Shown here piece after piece: positions 58,147-64,000 of a stretch of 64,000 bases of DNA. Position numbers and translations under genes: made by a program. This DNA is from Epiperipatus broadwayi. Taxonomy: Eukaryota; Onychophora; Udeonychophora; Euonychophora; Peripatidae. The stretch spans positions 30,346,385-30,410,384 of the forward strand of contig JAQFVV010012394.1 in assembly GCA_028023455.1 (NCBI GenBank), given 5' to 3'. Position 1 is the stretch's first letter. Each line of letters opens with the position of its first letter. The notes under the pieces were generated by a model that worked only from the letters and a program-made list of their open reading frames with translations, had not been told where the DNA came from and made no database searches.

Positions 58147-58866
58147 CTAATTGATGATCACTTCCTGTGTTAAATTTATTAAGAACATTGCAATCTTAAA
58201 ATATATATTTCGGTTAGTCAAAATATAATCAAATTCTTCCATACCTTCATTTGGATGCTTCCATGTCCATTTCCTTTTAACATTTTTCTCAAAAAAAGAA
58301 TTCATAATATAAAGTTTCTCTTTTTCTGCAAACTCCACAAGTCTATGTCCTCTCTCATTTTTATTACCATAACCAAAATTACCTACAGCATTTTCATCTT
58401 TCATTTGTTTACCAATTCTAGCATTAAAGTCTCCCATAACAATTTGAAAATGTTGTTTACTTTGATCAAAAGCCTTTTGTACATCCATATAAAAATCTTC
58501 TACTACTTCATCACTATGAGAACTTGTTGGGGCATAAACCTGAATTATCTGCATTTGGTATCTGCTATTAAGTTGTAAAACTAATCTTGCCACTCTGTCT
58601 GATACACCATCAATCTCCACAATGTTATTCTTCCATTTTTTATTTATAATGAATCCTATTCCACTTGTATTTCCGATATTTGTGCCTTTATAGTAGAGTA
58701 TATGTCCACTTTTTAAATCAATTCTTTCTTCACCTTTTCTTCTAACTTCACAAAGTCCAATAATGTCCCATTTAATATAAGACAGTTCTTCTTCTAACTC
58801 TTGCAATCTTCCTTCACTTGAAAGTGATCTGCAGTTGTAAGTACCTAAATAAAAAGTCATCATCAA
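58147..58866 (-). pseudogene. RTE-type LINE apurinic-like endonuclease
   Basis: A 239-codon frame starting MMMTFYLGTYNCRSL. Nuclease residues are visible in order: N11 (YNCRS), E40 (GLCEVRRKG), Y111 (YAPT), D146 and N148 (GDFN), D213 (FDYIL). The usual final SDH motif is present in another frame at 58162-58154, so a frameshift near 58195 removed it. The enzyme nicks target DNA for target-primed reverse transcription. Proteins of this kind are often mislabelled craniofacial development protein 2. The upstream 5' leader is shared with 17830. Confidence 0.9.
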
Positions 58867-59187
58867 ATGGCAGCCTGAGTCTGCAATCAGGAAATTCTAG
58901 CACCCTCCGCCTTCGGCTATGATTTATTTTTGTCTGTCATGATTGTATATATTGAAAAAATATTTTTAAACTCGGAGGTAAAAAGCCAATAAACTCACCA
59001 TGCTGGCTAGTGCATATTAATGAGCAGCCCATCCATGTTCGTATACTATATGAATAATCACATAGTAATAACAGCTGCAATGACAAGAACATATGAAGGG
59101 AACATTAGGAATTTGCCCTGCTCGGTTCCTTTAAGGCCTCCAAGAGGAATCAAAGGGTCTCCTTTCAGTTAATAGCAAATTCCTTTC

Positions 59188-59237
<50 letters not shown>

Positions 59238-60340
59238 CCTACACACCCAACACCGCTCATATACATTATATGAGCGAAATGCCCAGGCGCCAATTCTATT
59301 AATGAATAGAACAATATAACAAAGATATAATAAAATTATTACTGAGACTCTCTATTTAAGTTTATGTTCAGCTCAGCTCAGTGGGAGGCTATAGGCAGTT
59401 CATAAGATATATGATAATAAATGAATAAAAGAATAAATATAAAATATTCAATATAATGTAAATTTCTTTGTTAATTAATTGTATGATAAAGAATCATAAT
59501 GTTTACTTAGTACAGTCTATTAAAATATACTTTAAACTTAATTTCTTCCTTCATCCAAGTATAACATATATCAGCTTGCTATAATTATATTCTTAAACAA
59601 TTCTATGACTTGGCATATTATAATCTAAACATCTACTTTAATGCCAATCAAGAAATAAATAATAAGATCTCAGGGAATTTAATAAACACAGTTGAATTAA
59701 TAAACTCCATTGCCCATAAGTTATAATTCTAAAATATGAGAAAAATATAATGAAACTAATTGACTAAAATATTTTACTGTCTTTCAATAATAAGATAACA
59801 AGAGAGATAGGGTATTTTAATCTCATATCATCATCTAACAAATATACTGACCTGGCAACCTTTCTAATACGTTTATCAATTGGCAAATACTCTTTATAAT
59901 GTTTGGATTAAGAAATACAATATTGTCAGACACTAGCAAATTTAATATTATAACTCTAACATAATATATCTGTTTTATAATAGATTTATGAAATATGGAG
60001 ATGTGAAAATGGAAATACGAACGTACACAAGAATAACTCAAGACACAGTTCTTAAGATTTTAAATAACTAAACAAATCATTTATTATAACAAATAAACTT
60101 GGTTTAACATAATATTTACAAATGGACTATTTGTTTTACATATATTTAGATTATCAAATAAATTTTTTTTATTTTTAGCATCAGTTTGGGATTATCCCTA
60201 CTATCAAAGCAAATTAATAACAAAGTTTAAATATCCTGACTTCGAACACAGGCTTTGCCTACATGTTTCATCTATATGACAATAAATAAATAACATGTTA
60301 TATTATTAGCACAAAAAATATTTTTTTTTTCATATGTCAT
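58867..60340. other. LINE leader, (AT)n run and A+T-rich spacer
   Basis: 58867-58920 is the LINE 5' leader. A small inverted pair GGAATTTGC/GCAAATTCC lies at about 59109 and 59145. Pure (AT)n follows at 59191-59231, then a hairpin CGCTCATATACATTATATGA (59252-59275) with GCG closing. The rest is A+T-rich without recognisable features. Confidence 0.55.
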
Positions 60341-60440
60341 ATCATCGGGCGGGACGCAAACCCACACCCGTCTGTAACCAACTACTTGCTTGCACGGCGA
60401 GTGCGATGACCTCTCGGCTAACAACGCTTGACAAAATACT
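60325..60440 (-). repeat. tRNA-derived SINE, copy 3 (different tRNA-like head)
   Basis: On the minus strand it starts TGTCAAGCGTTGTTAGCCGA, has an A box in TTAGCCGAGAGGTCATCGCA and a B box in GGGTTTGCGTCCC, closes with CGCCCGATGA, then ATGACATATGAAAAAAAA. The trailer and 5' word TGTCAAGCGTTG match the Gly-type copies. However, the longer middle (with an extra arm) looks like a class II (Leu/Ser-type) tRNA. It may be a second subfamily sharing the same ends. Confidence 0.7.
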
Positions 60441-63400
60441 TTTGAGAGGATATTACTCTTGATTAACCAAATAAATCAAATTACTTATATTTGGCTTTCA
60501 GCAAAGCAACTTTCTCTAATTGACTAATAATCACTTTCAATTACGTATACCTTTCATTTATAGCAACAAAATCATGTTTATTCTGATGATTTGATGATTT
60601 GTAACATTTATTTAAATAAATACACTGTATTTTAAAATATTTATTTCCCGTTTTAATCTTAATACTTTATACTTCTATTAAATGAATGTAGTATATTTCA
60701 AAAGCATTTATTTCTCATTTTAATTTCAATAATTCTATACTTTATATACGCGATATTATTTATATTACGCGTGTGTGTGCACGTTCAAGCAGCAATAATG
60801 TAAAACAATCTTTTCTATAAACTCTCCATTCATTAAGAAAATATCATACAATTATTTTATTTCGAACAATGTCGTAATTCATCAATAAAATATGACACTA
60901 ATACTACATCAAGAGTTAATCTAACAATTTATCTAGCCACATATTAATTAACACAAAGCTATATTTTTATGACTATATATACTATACGTTATAAAGGGAA
61001 TCTACATGAGGAGCAGATAACTCTTACTGAACACTTCTACAATAATTCATTAATTACCAAGAATCCAAGGAAAACTTCACATAACTTCCTAAACATCATT
61101 TAATCATATTTCAACAATAACTCATTTACTTCTAAATACATTATTGGTGGGGATTTAATTCCTCATCACCAGGGCCCTAAGAACATCACTTCAAAAAAAA
61201 TATCATTAATCATACGCATATAAAATAAACTAGGCTCTACTCATGGAAAATTATTAACATATACTAAATAAGCAAGATCTTTTATTCCTACAGACATTAT
61301 AACGCAAAGATTTCTTTCTATTCTCATAGCTTCTCTAAATATCGAACATTATAAATACACGCTGGCAGATAAATACATACAGATAATATACCAATCCATT
61401 CAACTCAGTAGAATACGACAGTGTATGAAATTTATGCATAAATTTATTCACAAACTATACTTTATCAAACAAATATTATAATTGTGCAAAACAAACACAC
61501 ACCCGCGAATAAAAAGTATATATAATATTAACTCTAAATTACACACTAAGCAGGTAACATGATAATTAAATATTGCATTAAGGCATAACTTTTAATTTAA
61601 TAAACTTTAGGTTACTTTTTAAAATTTAACGATTCTACGAACTTTTTTTCATATCTAACAAACTATTTCTATTATAAGTTCGTTGATTTAAACAAAGAAC
61701 AAAATTTTCACTTTGAGATAATAAAGTATACAAAATAAATGTAAACCTTTCTAATAATATATTTAAAAAAAATATTTCTTTCACCTTCATAAGGAAACAA
61801 TAAGACCTATTTAAACACAATCAATTTTTACCGGCGTACTCCTCATTTAAATACGCTTCAGAAACGTTCTTGATGGTCAACATACCCAAATTATAAATAA
61901 CATAATAATAAATAAAGCCTATCTACCTATCATATACATTAATTATGACAAGCAATAAAAAAAAATAAAGACACAAAGGTTATTAGTTTATAACTTAAAA
62001 TGAAAGTCCACTTGCAAAGCTCGGTTCCAGGTTTACGAAACAATATGGGACACATTCCAAACTGAATTTAAACTAAAATGCACTTCTGCAGTATAACTTA
62101 AAAAAAAATATAAGCATAACTTAAATATGCCCAGCACCTTTCAGTGTTCATAGCATATCTATTTGAGGTACCAAATCACACACAAGCAGTTAATTTCTCC
62201 TTTATTATACTGAAAATATACCAAATTCTCCGTTGTAGTTCTGGACTAAATACGCAATTATCCTTAGTATTTTCTGAATAGCATTTAACACTTTAAATTG
62301 TCCTTAGTAATTCCATAATTAATAATGCTTTGTTTTATATTCCGTCCTTATTGAAGAGAACAAAAATTACCCGCATTTCTGTCCTTCTATTCAATTTAAA
62401 CAGAAGTAGCTTACATTTTATTTCCTCAATTTAAAAATACGTATTAGTTCCAGAAATATCAAATAAATGAATACTGTTATCTCCTTACGATGAACTTAAA
62501 CATAGTATGATCTATCAAAATAGACATATCCTTAAGTCTATGTATAATCTTCACAAAAACACAACACGAAAAATAGTGAGAAATTAGAATATATTCCGTA
62601 GTATAGTTCTGCATGCGTTTTCCATATATATAAAAAAAAAACACGTTGCTTAATGATACAACAATAACATTTATGTAAACCATTCTTATTTAAAATGGCA
62701 ATTAAGTGAAATAATGTAGACTGGATGTTATTAACACACATTTTTAAAAGAGTAATAGTTATAAAGGGATTAATTCAGAAATGTTTAAATCGAAGAGAGT
62801 AAATCAAACCGACGTACCTTTTTTAAAACCTTAGAATTGCATTTTTAATTAATTTTTTCCATAATAAAGTTCTGAAGCTCCTTTGGAAGTTTTTACTCTA
62901 AAGTCTTTTCAAAGTCAATTTGACTTCAGCAACTGGCTTTAATTTTTACAATACATGAACCACTGTTTACTGGTTACAATTACATTACAAAGAGCCAATT
63001 TTCTACTGGAGATCTTTGTTAAAAACTCTCTTTAGCAAAGTTCATTTGCCTTTCCCAAGGTTACTCCCATGCATCTTGCTAACTAACTAATTACATATGC
63101 AAAAACAAATCTTTTCAAAAAAAAAAATCACTTTGATTTTTAAAACTAAATGAAGACAAGAAAAAAAAATACAAATAATAAAATAAATAGCTTTTACAAA
63201 CTTGAAAGAAAAATGAATATTAATTAACTATCAAATAAAAATGATTAATAATTTATTCAATTTATAAAATAATTCATTGATCTAACTATCTATTAATCAT
63301 TGGAAAGAAATATATATTTGTTAATTATTTAAGTTAACTACTGTAATTTAAATGTTTTTATTGTGAATGTACTATTGTTTGCTGTTATTAAAGATGAAAA

Positions 63401-63843
63401 TGAAATGAAACATAATGCAGAGTCATACATGCATACACATGTACTACAACCTAAATATTGAACTATCTTAACTAAATATAATTGAAACTGCTATTAACTG
63501 TTGACAAAAGGATAAGAATTAATGAATAAAGGATATTTGAAACCATTCAAATAATATTATACTAACACAGGATAACTTTGCATCTTTCCAACAAGATGTA
63601 TCAATTCCATTAATAAACAACCCCCCTTCCTTACATTAAATACCTCATTAACCACAATAATACTAATAAATACTTATCAAGTGGTCAATAAACTGCATAA
63701 GCAACCCATATTTAAGCTTTAAGCAATCTCCAGCAAAAAAAATTTTAAAATTCTAAGGCTATTTCATTTTTTTTTAAAAATATAATATAACTATTTATTT
63801 AAGATACAAAGTATCTTAAACCCTTGTGCCCATTCAGATGGCC

Positions 63844-63880
<37 letters not shown>

Positions 63881-64000
63881 GAAATAATATTTTTAAACGG
63901 TTTATAAACAATTCAAACAATCTTTAAATCCGCAGAAGTACTTTCGGTTACTTTCAAACCTGCCTCAACTGCTATTAAATTCAAAAACTAAAAGCGGAAG
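60441..64000. other. A+T-rich spacer to the window end
   Basis: No repeat family or coding region recognised. Small frames (61635-61820, 62477-62741, minus) are low complexity. A pure (AT)n run lies at 63848-63878. Confidence 0.45.

Noticed and set aside
58255-58578. 107-codon plus-strand frame
   Set aside because: Antisense shadow of the endonuclease frame at 58147-58866.

Overview
The window reads as non-coding DNA from an A+T-rich animal nucleus (roughly 70% or more A+T by eye), most likely an invertebrate. No host protein-coding gene, rRNA gene or canonical tRNA gene could be supported. Nearly every longer reading frame is either a decayed LINE fragment or a translation of simple or AT-rich sequence. 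The eukaryotic call rests on non-LTR retrotransposons, tRNA-derived SINEs, long microsatellites and the absence of compact genes. The species cannot be named from this sequence.

The main content is a dense set of short dispersed elements (about 270-450 bp units, one insertion of about 1.4 kb). They occur in tandem, inverted or fold-back arrangements, and several have 13-15 bp target-site duplications. Reading them as RNA, several unrelated families carry the parts of a type I hammerhead self-cleaving ribozyme: CUGANGA, a short helix II, GAAA, an NUH cleavage triplet, and a helix I closing around the motif. In families A, C and H the helix III segment is a self-complementary palindrome (ACUAGU, AUACGUAU, ACCAUGGU). 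This is the design expected of ribozymes that cleave as dimers. The pattern matches what is established for Penelope-like elements and retrozymes. I infer that these are non-autonomous members of that group. No Penelope-type reverse transcriptase is visible here.

Layout. 1-8.5 kb: a family A tandem pair, family B copies around a pure (TAA) array of about 62 units, then featureless AT-rich DNA. 8.5-12 kb: a head-to-head SINE pair, a tRNA-Gly-type SINE, a tandem tRNA-type SINE, and the family H palindrome with two hammerheads. 13.9-18.1 kb: a minus-strand RTE-type LINE split by a 1.37 kb element with a 13 bp target-site duplication, then a palindromic element (E1). 19-28.5 kb: families A, D, B and C, a LINE with a 5' inversion, LINE C-terminal fragments, an A/A/inverted-A cluster and fold-back E2. 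31-35.5 kb: a family C tandem array, an A tandem, a hAT-like non-autonomous transposon and A again. 36-38.6 kb: a LINE of a second family in three segments of alternating orientation. 39.5-43.8 kb: three or four A insertions, two with clean duplications, including the best-preserved A ribozyme. 47-54.4 kb: LINE tails, D, C2 (with duplication), A, the 3' half of an RTE element, a palindromic A element, a SINE and a B copy. 57-58.9 kb: the best-preserved RTE element (endonuclease plus partial RT). 60-64 kb: one SINE and AT-rich DNA.

Nothing suggests genes acting in a pathway. Functionally this is a transposon graveyard. The LINE machinery could have mobilised the SINEs. The hammerhead-bearing elements would need a partner in trans, most plausibly a Penelope-like element located elsewhere.
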